Below are positions 46,372 through 55,209 of a DNA stretch of 64,000 nucleotides, piece after piece. Within the stretch, counting starts at the first letter, position 1; each line of letters starts with the position of its first letter. The position numbers and the translations under genes are program-made. This DNA is from Campylobacter gracilis (GTDB lineage: Bacteria > Campylobacterota > Campylobacteria > Campylobacterales > Campylobacteraceae), in the NCBI RefSeq assembly GCF_001190745.1, contig NZ_CP012196.1, positions 1,426,001 through 1,490,000 of the forward strand. Reading direction: 5' to 3'. Under the pieces are notes generated by a model, which ran no database searches, had not been told where the DNA came from, and worked only from the letters and a program-made list of their open reading frames with translations.

Positions 46372-46584
46372 TTATTTTCCTTTCTTATATTTCATCTTAT
46401 TATATTATCAAAATCTTCTAAAAATTGAACTAGAAAATAGTGGTGTTTAACACTTATGATTTTACAATAAACATCAATACTCATCCAAATTTAATAATAG
46501 CGGCATAAAAATTTAGCAATCCCATACCGCCTTTACTTAAGCAATTAGCATCGAAAGTAAAAAGTTATAGAATACTGTTTTTGA

Positions 46585-46674
46585 TTACGCCACCGCATCG
46601 TCAGACTGTGCACCCAAAAATGCGGCAAAAACAAAGCTACAAATCACCACACAAACTACTATATAACCAACCAT
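46585..46674 (-). CDS. Very small membrane protein
   Basis: 29 residues, MVGYIVVCVVICSFVFAAFL then a short acidic tail, one membrane helix. The RBS AGGAGGG is excellent and it starts 12 bases after the stop of the upstream small gene, suggesting a two-gene unit. Too short for normal ORF calls. Function unknown. Confidence 0.5.
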   Translation of the reverse strand: MVGYIVVCVVICSFVFAAFLGAQSDDAVA

Positions 46675-46686
46675 ATCTCTACCCTC

Positions 46687-46920
46687 CTACTTTTTTAACT
46701 CTCGTATTTCTTTATACTTTTTTTCAATTTTCCTATTAACCAGCACTAGAGCAAAACACAAAGCAATCATTCCTAATCCGCTTAAAATCAAAATAAATGC
46801 TTTTGCCGTTTCGTAGTTATTTAACAACCAACCGCCAAGCGAAATCATTAGCCCGACGATTATGCCCAACCAAAATCTAAGCGTCATCAATCTTTCTTTT
46901 GCTTCGTCTAATTTAGACAT
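46687..46920 (-). CDS. Small membrane protein with two helices
   Basis: 77 residues: basic N-terminus (KLDEAKERLMTLR), helices at about 17-33 and 38-60 and a charged coiled tail (VNRKIEKKYKEIRELKK). AAGGAT upstream of the ATG. Followed by the 29-residue gene. Not recognised; could be an accessory of the surface-polysaccharide block. Confidence 0.6.
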   Translation of the reverse strand: MSKLDEAKERLMTLRFWLGIIVGLMISLGGWLLNNYETAKAFILILSGLGMIALCFALVLVNRKIEKKYKEIRELKK

Positions 46921-47038
46921 CTTTATCCTTTATTTCGGGATTATAACATTATTATCAAGCATTTACAAGACTAAATTTATGCCCGAAATACGCCAAACTG
47001 GTAAATATATCATCCATTAATCGCTACTTTGCCTAAAT

Positions 47039-48271
47039 TTAGGCTTCGCATAACAGCTCCTCGTAGTAATTTTTAAGCGAGCTAATATAATTTTGCAGCG
47101 TCAAAGTTTGCTTGAACTTGGCGTGTTTTTGCGCAAAAGCCCGGGCGTATTTGCCGTAAGTGCGGTAAATTTCATCGATCTTGGCGCCCAGATCCGCCGC
47201 CTCGCATAAAAACTCCTCGCTTAAAATTTCCGAAATTCCGCCCGCGCGGGTAGATATCAGCACGGGCGAATAAAAAATACCTTCGATCAAAATCACGGGA
47301 AAGCCCTCCTTGCGCGAGCTGATGACATGCAGGTGCGACGCGGCAAGAGCTGCCGCAACGTCGTCGCAAAAGCCGCATAGCCGCACGTGGTCCCGTAAAT
47401 TTAGCGAATCGATTAAATTTTGCAAATTTTGCCTCTCGCCGCCCTGACCGTAAATTTTAAGCTCGAAATCAAATTTCAGCTCGCTTGCGGCGCGGATCAA
47501 AAGATCAAAACCCTTAATCTTATCGAGCCTGCCGACCGCAACGATGCTAAATTTAAAATTTCCTGCCGCCGCGTTTGCGCCCTGTTGCGATACAAATACG
47601 CTACTAGTCTTATTTTGCGATGCGTCCGCATCCAAAGCCCTATCTTGCGACACACCCGCCCTGCCAGGCATATCTTGCGACGTGTACGCAGCGTCAGCCA
47701 TATTTTGCGACGCACCCGCAGCGCCAGCCGAGTCGCTGCGCGCGTCCTTTGTTTCCTTGAGCGCTTCGTTTGCGGCACCCTCCAAGTCCTTGCAGCGCGC
47801 GTAAATTTCACGATTTGCAAACTCCTGTCGCGGCTCTATGCCGAAATATATCACCTTCGCGGCGTGATTTATCGTGGTTGCGACCTTGCGAGAGGCTGCG
47901 ATGACGTTTCGCACGCGATCGAAAACCGGCGCCTTGCGATCGTTGTGTTTGGTCGCGACAAGCTTAAGGCTTAAAAATTTTTCGACCACGAAGCCGATCT
48001 GTGCGGCTTTGGCGCCGTGCGAATGTAAAATTTCAAATCCGCCCGAGCGTAAAAACCGATAAATTTCAGCGAACAAAAACGGATTATAGCGCTTGTCGCG
48101 GCTTTTGTACTCATAAATTTGCACGCGCGCATCCAGACGCTGTAAAAACTCGCATCTATCGGGCACGATTAGCGCCGCCTGCTCGCTTTTGCAAAGCTCA
48201 TTTAGCGAGTCGATCACGATCTTTTCGACACCACCGTAAAATCTGGAGCAGCAAAGATAGGCGATTTTCAT
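47039..48271 (-). CDS. GT4-type glycosyltransferase with a 10-residue repeat insert
   Basis: 410 residues, GT-B fold. N-domain starts YLCCSRFYGGVEKIVID; C-domain has FSIVAVGRLDKIKGFDLLIRAA and the nucleotide-sugar site SSRKEGFPVILIEG. Between the domains, residues about 162-238 are an insert with SQ at 188, 198, 208, 218 and 228, from an exact 30-bp tandem DNA repeat (47581-47730). Likely adds a sugar to lipooligosaccharide; donor unknown. Overlaps the deacetylase gene at 48268 by 4 bases. Confidence 0.85.
   Translation of the reverse strand: MKIAYLCCSRFYGGVEKIVIDSLNELCKSEQAALIVPDRCEFLQRLDARVQIYEYKSRDKRYNPFLFAEIYRFLRSGGFEILHSHGAKAAQIGFVVEKFLSLKLVATKHNDRKAPVFDRVRNVIAASRKVATTINHAAKVIYFGIEPRQEFANREIYARCKDLEGAANEALKETKDARSDSAGAAGASQNMADAAYTSQDMPGRAGVSQDRALDADASQNKTSSVFVSQQGANAAAGNFKFSIVAVGRLDKIKGFDLLIRAASELKFDFELKIYGQGGERQNLQNLIDSLNLRDHVRLCGFCDDVAAALAASHLHVISSRKEGFPVILIEGIFYSPVLISTRAGGISEILSEEFLCEAADLGAKIDEIYRTYGKYARAFAQKHAKFKQTLTLQNYISSLKNYYEELLCEA
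47581..47730 (-). repeat. Five tandem 30-bp units inside a glycosyltransferase gene
   Basis: Units start at 47581, 47611, 47641, 47671 and 47701 with a constant 30-base period and a shared core TATYTTGCGAYGC; the first is most diverged. The period is a multiple of three, so the frame survives changes in copy number. Confidence 0.85.
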
Positions 48272-49089
48272 CTATTTCTGCCCTTCTTCATCTTCAAAAT
48301 GAAGCTAAAAAGCCCCTGCCTGCCGCTAACCATGATGCGCGGAATTTCAAAATTTGAGTAGTGAGGGCGCAACACGTCGTTTTGCGTCGTAACGGCGCAG
48401 CTAAAGCCCGCCTCGCGCGCGCAGCGCACGCTAATCTCGTCGTAAAAGCCGAACGGATAGGCAAAAGCGCTGCAAGAAATATCAAATTTCGCCTCTATTT
48501 CGCGCTTTGATTCGCTCATCTGGCGCAGCTGCTCTGCCGCGTCCAAGCTAGGCAAGTTTGCGTGATCGAGCGTATGCGAGCCGATCTCGATGAGCCCGCT
48601 TTGCAAAAGCTCGCAGACCTCCTGATCGCTTAGCATCTGCTCGCGATTTAGCTCGTCGCTTGATTTTTTCAGATCCTTATCGGTCGCCCAATTCCCCTCA
48701 AAGCGCCGGTTCACGATGAAAATCGTCGCCTTAAAGCCGTATTTTTGCAAAAGAGGCAGGGCGCCCGTGAGATTATCGCGGTATCCGTCGTCGAAAGTAA
48801 TACAAACCGCCTTTGCGGGCTTTTTATCCAAGCTTGCAAGCTCGCTTAGAGTGTAGCTCGTAAAACCGTTTCGCTTCAGCCACGCAAGCTGTTTTTCAAA
48901 CGCGGTGGGGGTCACGCGCAGGCGGTTGAATTTAGAGGCGCGCTTTGGCAGATGCTCGCGGATCATATGATACATCAGCACGCGCGGATACTCGTAAGGC
49001 AGATCCTTCGCCCACCACGCAAAGCGTAGGCAGAACCACGCAAAAAGCGCCGCTGCCGCAAAAGCCAAAACCGCCGCCGCGTAGATCAT
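48268..49089 (-). CDS. Polysaccharide deacetylase family protein
   Basis: 273 residues with an N-terminal membrane anchor and a NodB domain: RVLMYHMIREH, ITFDDGYRDNL, IGSHTLDHANL and FAYPFGFYDE. Start at ATG 49089 overlaps the stop of the upstream small gene as ATGA, preferred to 49197. Paralog of the protein at 44339. Acts on a periplasmic glycan or glycolipid intermediate by inference. Confidence 0.88.
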   Translation of the reverse strand: MIYAAAVLAFAAAALFAWFCLRFAWWAKDLPYEYPRVLMYHMIREHLPKRASKFNRLRVTPTAFEKQLAWLKRNGFTSYTLSELASLDKKPAKAVCITFDDGYRDNLTGALPLLQKYGFKATIFIVNRRFEGNWATDKDLKKSSDELNREQMLSDQEVCELLQSGLIEIGSHTLDHANLPSLDAAEQLRQMSESKREIEAKFDISCSAFAYPFGFYDEISVRCAREAGFSCAVTTQNDVLRPHYSNFEIPRIMVSGRQGLFSFILKMKKGRNR

Positions 49090-49268
49090 CGCTCGATCTT
49101 CATGCGATAGGCCAAAAAGCTTAGTATCGTAGCCAGACTTAGCGCTGCAAAGGAGATCTGATAGACCGCGTTTTTGAAAAACAGCGACGCGCACCAAAGA
49201 AGCAGCAGTGTTAAAAATGTGATTCTCCAGCCGTTAGGCGCGCCGTTTTCGTAAAAAAAATTTTTCAT
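49086..49268 (-). CDS. Small membrane protein between glycosyltransferase and deacetylase
   Basis: 60 residues with two hydrophobic segments (about 16-31 and 36-54). It overlaps its upstream and downstream neighbours by 4 bases each, so it is translationally coupled and likely real despite its size. Not recognised. Confidence 0.65.
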   Translation of the reverse strand: MKNFFYENGAPNGWRITFLTLLLLWCASLFFKNAVYQISFAALSLATILSFLAYRMKIER

Positions 49269-50341
49269 ATTAAACTCTCATAAACCTTTATCGTTTTTTC
49301 TACCATCTGCTCTAGGCTGAAGTTTTGCGAAACGTAGCCGTAGCCGTCAAATTTCAGCTCGCGCGCGGGAGCAAACAGCTCTGCCAGCGCCTGCGCGTCG
49401 CCCACGTCAAAAAAATAGCCGTTTTCGCCCTCTTTTATGATATCCAGCGCGCCGCCGTGGCGGGTCGCGATCACGGGGCAGTTCAGCGCGATCGCCTCAG
49501 CCATCGAACGCCCAAAGCTCTCAGGCTTGCTTGAGGCGCTTACCGTGACCGACGAGAGCGAGTAAATTTCGGCTACCTTGCTCTGCGAACCCGTAAAAAT
49601 TACGCGCTCGCAGAGGCTAAGCTCAGCTACGAGCGATTTTAGCTCGGAAAAATACTCGTCGCGATCCGCTCTCACGCCGCCTACGATCAAAATTTTAAGC
49701 TTTTGTTCGCTCGCCAAAGCCGCAGCGCGAATCAGAGTTTTGTAATCCTTAATCTGCGTGATACGCCCAATGCTTGAGACGATGAAATCATCCTGCGCGA
49801 GGTGGAATTTTTCGCGAAATTCCGCAATGAAGCGCTCGTCTAAATTTTTGGGATTAAATTTTTCTAGATCGATACCGCGCGGAATGATCGTGATCTTGGC
49901 TGCGTCTACGCCGTAGCTTCGCACTACGTGATCGCGCGTATAGCCGCTTGGGCAGATGATCGCGTCCGCATCCGTCATGATTTTGCTGTAGAAATTTACG
50001 GAATTTATCCCATGCACGGTGCTTACGATCTTTGCACGCGGGCGGGCAAATTTAACCAGCCACGCCGGCACGCGAGAGCGAACATGCACGATGTCTGGAG
50101 CGATCCCGCTTAAAATTTTACGCAGCTTTAAAACGCGCGCCGCAACGCTTAGGATATTTTTGGAGCAAACGTCGAGCTGGACGTGCACGCCGCCATCTTT
50201 TTCTATCTTTGACGCCAATTTGCCGCCGTTACTGATAACGAAATTTTCGATGCCGCACCGCGCAAACTCTCTATTTAGCTCGACTACGCCGCGCTCGACG
50301 CCGCCTTCGTTCAGCTCGGGCAGGATTTGCACGACCCTCAT
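49265..50341 (-). CDS. GT4-type glycosyltransferase
   Basis: 358 residues, GT-B fold. N-terminal VQILPELNEGGVERGVVEL, central IIPRGIDLEKFNP and FIVSSIGRITQIKDYKTLIRAA, C-terminal SASSKPESFGRSMAEAIALN with the EX7E-type donor site. No insert, unlike its relative at 47039. Overlaps the ELM1-like gene by 4 bases upstream. Probably a lipooligosaccharide core enzyme. Confidence 0.9.
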   Translation of the reverse strand: MRVVQILPELNEGGVERGVVELNREFARCGIENFVISNGGKLASKIEKDGGVHVQLDVCSKNILSVAARVLKLRKILSGIAPDIVHVRSRVPAWLVKFARPRAKIVSTVHGINSVNFYSKIMTDADAIICPSGYTRDHVVRSYGVDAAKITIIPRGIDLEKFNPKNLDERFIAEFREKFHLAQDDFIVSSIGRITQIKDYKTLIRAAALASEQKLKILIVGGVRADRDEYFSELKSLVAELSLCERVIFTGSQSKVAEIYSLSSVTVSASSKPESFGRSMAEAIALNCPVIATRHGGALDIIKEGENGYFFDVGDAQALAELFAPARELKFDGYGYVSQNFSLEQMVEKTIKVYESLI

Positions 50342-51762
50342 ATTTTTATCTCCCTCACAAACGCCTTAAGATCGTACTTTGCGGTCTTTTTTAGCGCTTC
50401 ATCGTAGCGCCTAGCATGACCCGTAGAAACGAGAGCGCTTATAAAATCGTCAAATTTATTATGAGCATCTTTGCGCTTTAGGCTCAAAATGGCTACGCTC
50501 GCGCTCCCGTTAGATGCAGCCTCGCTTATCATCGAGACGCTGTCCTCGCTGATAAAAACCCACTCGCACTGCGCCAAAAAATCGCCGATCGGATTTACGG
50601 GCTCGCGGCTATAAATCACGCTGTAATCCCAGCTGAGCTTTTCTAGCGCGTTCTCGGTAGCCCGCGGCGTGCGCGGAGAGGTCGTTAGCGCAAACTCGCA
50701 GTCCGCAAACTGCGCCCTTACGCCCTCGATCTGCTTTAAAATTTCATCCCCCATCTCAAAGCAGGAATTCGGCCCGCCGATGATAAATCCTACCGCCTTG
50801 CGCTGCGGCTGGTACAGCCCCTGCGGGCGCGAAAAACTAAGCGAGACGGGCGAAATTTTTAGATTTGCGCGCGGCTTTGGGCGGTCATGCGCGCCTGCGA
50901 TGATGACGCTAAAATCCTTGCGGTAGCCCTTCGGATACATTAATGCTATACTCGGCTTTGCGTATCTGCGCGCGTAAAATTTCAGCGCGTAATAGGTCGT
51001 AGAGCCCGCGCCTACGAACAGATCGAAATCTGCGAAATTTAAATTACGATCTGATGCAGCGTCTAAATTTGCGCTATATGATACGGCATCTGAATTGGTG
51101 CCATTCGGCGCGGCGTCTAAATTTGCGCTATCTGGCGCGACGGGACTATTTAAAGCGGAATTGTTTAAATTTGATCCGTTTTTGCAGTCTGCCGCCGCGC
51201 CGCTCTCGCCGAGATCGCACTTAAAAATTTTAAAATAAAGCCCTAAAAAATCAAGCGCGTAGGAGAAGAGTTTAAGAAGCTTGTTAGCGTAAGCGATCTT
51301 ACAAATGCAAAACTCAAGCCCTCTTAGCTCGCAAAATGCGATGCTTTGGTTCTCGTGCCCCTTGCGGCCGTCGCTTAAGATGAGCGCTTTCCGATACGGA
51401 TTTTTAGCGGCGGGCGGATTTACGCAGGAGCTTTCGCTGTTTAAATTTAAAGAGCCACTGCCTGCGTGCCACGCCCAGCTTGGAGCACTTGATCTTAAAT
51501 TTTTACCTCTAAAATTTTCACGGCGCAAAATGTAAGAGGGGCTGCCGCAAACCGATATGAAATTTTTGAGATCCGAATTTTTGCCATCTCGCGCGGCGGC
51601 GATCGTCATAGAGCTTTCGCGATTTAAAATTTTACCTTCTCGCGCGGCACCGCCTAAATTTACGACGCTTTGCTCTTTTACAAAAAAGCGCGAGCCCTGC
51701 GGCGCGGATAAATTTCTTATGACGCCCTGTTTGCTCTCGCCTCTTGAAATTTGCCGCGCCAT
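50338..51762 (-). CDS. ELM1/GtrOC1-like putative glycosyltransferase with extra low-complexity parts
   Basis: Core from about residue 125 onward matches the ELM1 (mitochondrial fission ELM1-like, DUF1022) family: LILSDGRKGHENQSIAF, VGAGSTTYYALKF, FIIGGPNSCFEM and WVFISEDSVSMISEA. In bacteria such proteins sit in lipopolysaccharide clusters and are thought to transfer sugars. The first 120 residues and a 50-residue stretch (about 200-250, NLNNSALNS, SANLDAA repeats) are low-complexity additions. Start: ATG 51762, overlapping the lpxL stop as TGATG; ATG 51777 is the alternative. Confidence 0.8.
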   Translation of the reverse strand: MARQISRGESKQGVIRNLSAPQGSRFFVKEQSVVNLGGAAREGKILNRESSMTIAAARDGKNSDLKNFISVCGSPSYILRRENFRGKNLRSSAPSWAWHAGSGSLNLNSESSCVNPPAAKNPYRKALILSDGRKGHENQSIAFCELRGLEFCICKIAYANKLLKLFSYALDFLGLYFKIFKCDLGESGAAADCKNGSNLNNSALNSPVAPDSANLDAAPNGTNSDAVSYSANLDAASDRNLNFADFDLFVGAGSTTYYALKFYARRYAKPSIALMYPKGYRKDFSVIIAGAHDRPKPRANLKISPVSLSFSRPQGLYQPQRKAVGFIIGGPNSCFEMGDEILKQIEGVRAQFADCEFALTTSPRTPRATENALEKLSWDYSVIYSREPVNPIGDFLAQCEWVFISEDSVSMISEAASNGSASVAILSLKRKDAHNKFDDFISALVSTGHARRYDEALKKTAKYDLKAFVREIKI

Positions 51763-52643
51763 CAGTCCATCTTCCATCGTTTATGTATCCAAAACCACTG
51801 CTGCGGCGCGGTTCGCACGACCTCTTCGAAAATGTCGTTGCACTTTTGCGTGATAAACAGCTCGGCTTCGTCCTTATTTAGCCCTTCAGATAGCGGCGGG
51901 AAATCCTTGATCACGATCTCATAGCGATTATCCTCTCCGCGCCGCGCAAAGATCGGGATCAGCACGGGGCGAAATTTCAAATAAAGCGACGCGATGGTCT
52001 TTGTAGTGTAGCATTGCCGTCCAAAAAAGGTCGTAATCAGGCTGTTTTTAGGGCCTGGCTTTTGATCGGGCAGGATGCCTACGTTGCGCCCCTGCTTTAG
52101 CGCCTGCACGAGCCTGCGCATCGCATCGTCCTTGTAAATGAGGTCGTTGCCGTAGCGCTCGCGAAACGGCGCCACGAGCCGCTCTTCGATCAACTCATTA
52201 TCGCTGCGACGCCCGACTACCGAGACGGGAAAGCCGTTAGCGCCGAAAAAATTAGCTAAAATTTCCCAATTTCCAAAATGCGCGGTAAAAAATAAAATCC
52301 CGTGCGGATTATCACCTTTTAGCTCTCGGACGCGCCCTAGCGCCTGCTCGCCGTTTGAAATCAGATCATCAAATTTTAGTCTGCCGTTGTAAAATAAAAG
52401 CGTGTCGGTAAGCGTCCTAGCGATACTGCGAAAATTCTCGATCGCAAGAGCGTGAAGCTCACTTTCGCTTTTTTGCGGATAGGCGGCGCGAAGGTTATCC
52501 TGCGCGACTTTAACGCGCCTACTAAGCTTCCACGATGCGAAAAGTGCGAGCTTATCGAAAAATGCGAATATGAAGCTTTTCGGCGCGAATTTTGCAAATT
52601 TTATCAGACCCAGCGCCAAAAAATATTGGATTTTTTCCTTCAT
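51762..52643 (-). CDS. lpxL: Lipid A late acyltransferase (LpxL/HtrB family)
   Basis: Adds a secondary acyl chain to lipid A precursor at the inner face of the membrane. 293 residues with an N-terminal hydrophobic anchor, catalytic HFGNWE (H-x4-D/E), GRRSDNELIEE, NVGILPDQKPGPKNS and the end QQWFWIHKRWK, all typical. Upstream end of the leftward lipooligosaccharide gene run; which acyl chain it adds is unknown. Confidence 0.94.
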   Translation of the reverse strand: MKEKIQYFLALGLIKFAKFAPKSFIFAFFDKLALFASWKLSRRVKVAQDNLRAAYPQKSESELHALAIENFRSIARTLTDTLLFYNGRLKFDDLISNGEQALGRVRELKGDNPHGILFFTAHFGNWEILANFFGANGFPVSVVGRRSDNELIEERLVAPFRERYGNDLIYKDDAMRRLVQALKQGRNVGILPDQKPGPKNSLITTFFGRQCYTTKTIASLYLKFRPVLIPIFARRGEDNRYEIVIKDFPPLSEGLNKDEAELFITQKCNDIFEEVVRTAPQQWFWIHKRWKMD

Positions 52644-52702
52644 AAAGACCTCGTTTTAAATGCGAGATTATATTGAATTTTGGCTAATTAGTAGCTAAAA
52701 CG

Positions 52703-54451
52703 CTATTTACCGAGGCAAAAATTGCTAAACATTTCGTCTAGAATTTCGTCTCGCTCAAATGGACGCGAAATACGTGCAATCGCCTCAATCGCGCGATTTA
52801 TCTCAAATGCAAAAAGCTCAAGTTCGCCGCAAGCCAGGCGCTCGCTCGCATTTTTAAGAGCCGCAAGCGCGCTCTCGCAAGATAGAATTTGCCGCTCATT
52901 GCTTAGCATAAGACCATCGAAATTTTGAGAATTTAAGTAGCTCTCAAGCGCGGTTAAAATTTGATCCACGCCCTCGTTTGCAGAAATTTCAAGTGGCGTA
53001 AAAATGGAATTTGCCTGGGTATTTTGCCCAGCGGAATTTATTGCAGAGCTACTAGGCGCGATGGAATTTGAAGAATTTTGTTTGAAATCATCTTGAGTAA
53101 AATTCTCCGCAGCACAGCTTACAGTAGCGCGCTCAGTATTTAGCGACGCTAGTCCCGCTTTTGCGGCGGAATTCTGCCCCACCAGATTTATGGAATTCGC
53201 AAGAGCTGTTTGGCTTGTAGGCGCGGAATTTATGGAAGTAAAATTTTGCGCGCTTAAGTCATGCTTTAAATTTTTAGCTTTTAAATTCTGCGCGCAGGAA
53301 TTTAAAGAAGCGTCGCAGGTCTGACTTTGCTTTAAATTTTCGGCTGCGAAATTCTCTGATATGGGATTTTTGACTGCGAAATTTTTTGCAGAAAAAGCCT
53401 CTAAATCATCGCCAAGATCCTCCGCGCTAGGATGAAATTTACGCAGCAAGTCGCATTTATTTAAAACGTAGATGATTTTTTTGCCTTTTTGTTCGCGCAG
53501 TATTTTTAGGATCTGCGCGTCCTCGGCGTCCCATTCGCGACTTGCGTCAAACACTGCCAAAATCACGTCTGCCTCGCTTGCAGCGCGAAGCGAATATGAA
53601 ATGCCGATACTTTCGAGCTTTGAGCCGCTGTGTCTGATACCTGCAGTATCGACTATACGGATTAGATGAGTGCCTATTTGCAAGCTTTCTTCAATGAGAT
53701 CGCGCGTAGTGCCCGCTTCGTCGCTCACGATAGCGCGACTAAAGCTCAGCATAGAATTTAAAATGCTTGATTTACCGACATTAGGCTTACCCACAATCGC
53801 TACTTTAAAGCCCTCGATTAGCCCTCTTCGGCTGCGGCTGATGCGAGTGATTTTTTCTAGAGAAGCGATATTTTGGCTAAGCATTTCTTGCGAGTTTTGC
53901 AGCACGTCAGAAGGCAGATCATCCTCCGCGTAGTCGATGCAAACCTCGACAAAAGCTAGCGTCTTAACCAGAGCCGCGCGCAGATTTGCGACGAAGTCTG
54001 CCAGCTCGCCGCGCAGGTTTCTAGCTAAAATTTTAGCCGCACTTTGTGAGCGAGAATTTATAAGATCGCTTATGGCTTCGGCTTTACTAAGATCCATTTT
54101 GCCATTTAAAAACGCTCGCTTACTAAACTCGCCCGGATTTGCTATGCGCGCACCCAGAGCCAGCACGGCATCTAACGCCAAGGATGAAGCCGTAAAGCCG
54201 CCGTGGGTCTGCACTTCTACGACATCCTCGCCGGTAAAGCTATGCGGAGCTTTAAAATATATCAAAATCGCCTCGCCGAACGCTTCACCGCTCGCGTCAA
54301 AAAGATTCACAAGCGTGGCATAGCGAGGGCGCAAAGAACTGCGATGTGAAAGGCTTAGAGCGATAGATAGCGCTTCCTCGCCTGAAATTCTAACTATGCA
54401 AATTCCGCCGATGCCGTGAGCCGTAGCGATAGCGGCGATAGTCTCGCTCAC
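52703..54451 (-). CDS. mnmE: tRNA modification GTPase MnmE with an insert between G4 and G5
   Basis: With MnmG modifies U34 of certain tRNAs (cmnm5U). 582 residues against about 450 usual. N-terminal formyl-THF-binding domain, GTPase motifs GKPNVGKSS (G1), DEAGTTRD (G2), DTAG (G3), NKCD (G4, near residue 330), then a 130-residue low-complexity block (about 345-475, bases 53030-53420) of repeated AQNF, ENF, NSINS units, and then G5 (ISANEGVD). The C-terminus FCLGK with its essential Cys is intact. The frame is open, so function is probably kept. It follows jag by 2 bases. Confidence 0.95.
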   Translation of the reverse strand: MSETIAAIATAHGIGGICIVRISGEEALSIALSLSHRSSLRPRYATLVNLFDASGEAFGEAILIYFKAPHSFTGEDVVEVQTHGGFTASSLALDAVLALGARIANPGEFSKRAFLNGKMDLSKAEAISDLINSRSQSAAKILARNLRGELADFVANLRAALVKTLAFVEVCIDYAEDDLPSDVLQNSQEMLSQNIASLEKITRISRSRRGLIEGFKVAIVGKPNVGKSSILNSMLSFSRAIVSDEAGTTRDLIEESLQIGTHLIRIVDTAGIRHSGSKLESIGISYSLRAASEADVILAVFDASREWDAEDAQILKILREQKGKKIIYVLNKCDLLRKFHPSAEDLGDDLEAFSAKNFAVKNPISENFAAENLKQSQTCDASLNSCAQNLKAKNLKHDLSAQNFTSINSAPTSQTALANSINLVGQNSAAKAGLASLNTERATVSCAAENFTQDDFKQNSSNSIAPSSSAINSAGQNTQANSIFTPLEISANEGVDQILTALESYLNSQNFDGLMLSNERQILSCESALAALKNASERLACGELELFAFEINRAIEAIARISRPFERDEILDEMFSNFCLGK

Positions 54452-54453
54452 GA

Positions 54454-55209
54454 TTAGCTTTTTTCGTCTACGATAACGATTTTGCCGCTACGCGTGGATT
54501 TGATGCCCACGAAACGATCCGGATATGCTTGTTTTAGCTTGTCGGCTACGATTTTGATAAATGCGCCATCAAAAGCCTTCGTGACGATACGCTCATTTCC
54601 GGAGCGTTCCACGAGCGCATTTACATAAGAATCGATAAATCGTTCTTGATTTTGTAAAAATTCTGCGATTTCAAAAACCACAGCAAGATCATATCTGATG
54701 CTGATCCAGTTGTAAATCATATACGAAAGTGCCTTGTAGCGGTGCCCCTCTTTGCCTATCAAAAGCGCGCTATCCTCGCCTTGCAGCTTGATATAGACGG
54801 TATTTTCGTCGATTTTGCTAACATCGCTAACTTCGATATTAAACTCGCTTGATCTAAAAAGCGCAGATAGCTTCTCTTTGATATCGGATAGAATTTCATC
54901 CGTCACAACGCCCTTTTGCTTTTCTTTGCGATGTTTAGAATGCGTGGCGCGAGGACTTTGAGACTCTGATTTGTCGCCCTGCTTTTTCTCTGCTTTGCCG
55001 GCTTTATTTTGCGGGGCGCTAAATTCCGGATTTTCGCTAAATTTCTCCCCTTCCAAAACCGCTTCTATTACGGCATTTTTTTTAAAAAAGCCCAAAAATC
55101 CGCCGCTTGGATGCTGCAGCACGCGCACGTTAAGCTGCGTTACCGAGCATCCTAGCTCAGCTGCTGCTTTATTATATGCGTCTTTTAAATTTTCTGCTTC
55201 AATTATCAT
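54454..55209 (-). CDS. jag: Jag/KhpB-like RNA-binding protein
   Basis: 251 residues: Jag-N domain ([20 protein letters not shown], with GGFLGFFKK), a charged linker (about 65-105), a KH domain with [20 protein letters not shown], and an R3H-type end ([20 protein letters not shown] onwards). Binds RNA and is usually encoded beside yidC, as here (4-base overlap). May link membrane insertion and post-transcriptional control. Confidence 0.92.
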   Translation of the reverse strand: MIIEAENLKDAYNKAAAELGCSVTQLNVRVLQHPSGGFLGFFKKNAVIEAVLEGEKFSENPEFSAPQNKAGKAEKKQGDKSESQSPRATHSKHRKEKQKGVVTDEILSDIKEKLSALFRSSEFNIEVSDVSKIDENTVYIKLQGEDSALLIGKEGHRYKALSYMIYNWISIRYDLAVVFEIAEFLQNQERFIDSYVNALVERSGNERIVTKAFDGAFIKIVADKLKQAYPDRFVGIKSTRSGKIVIVDEKS

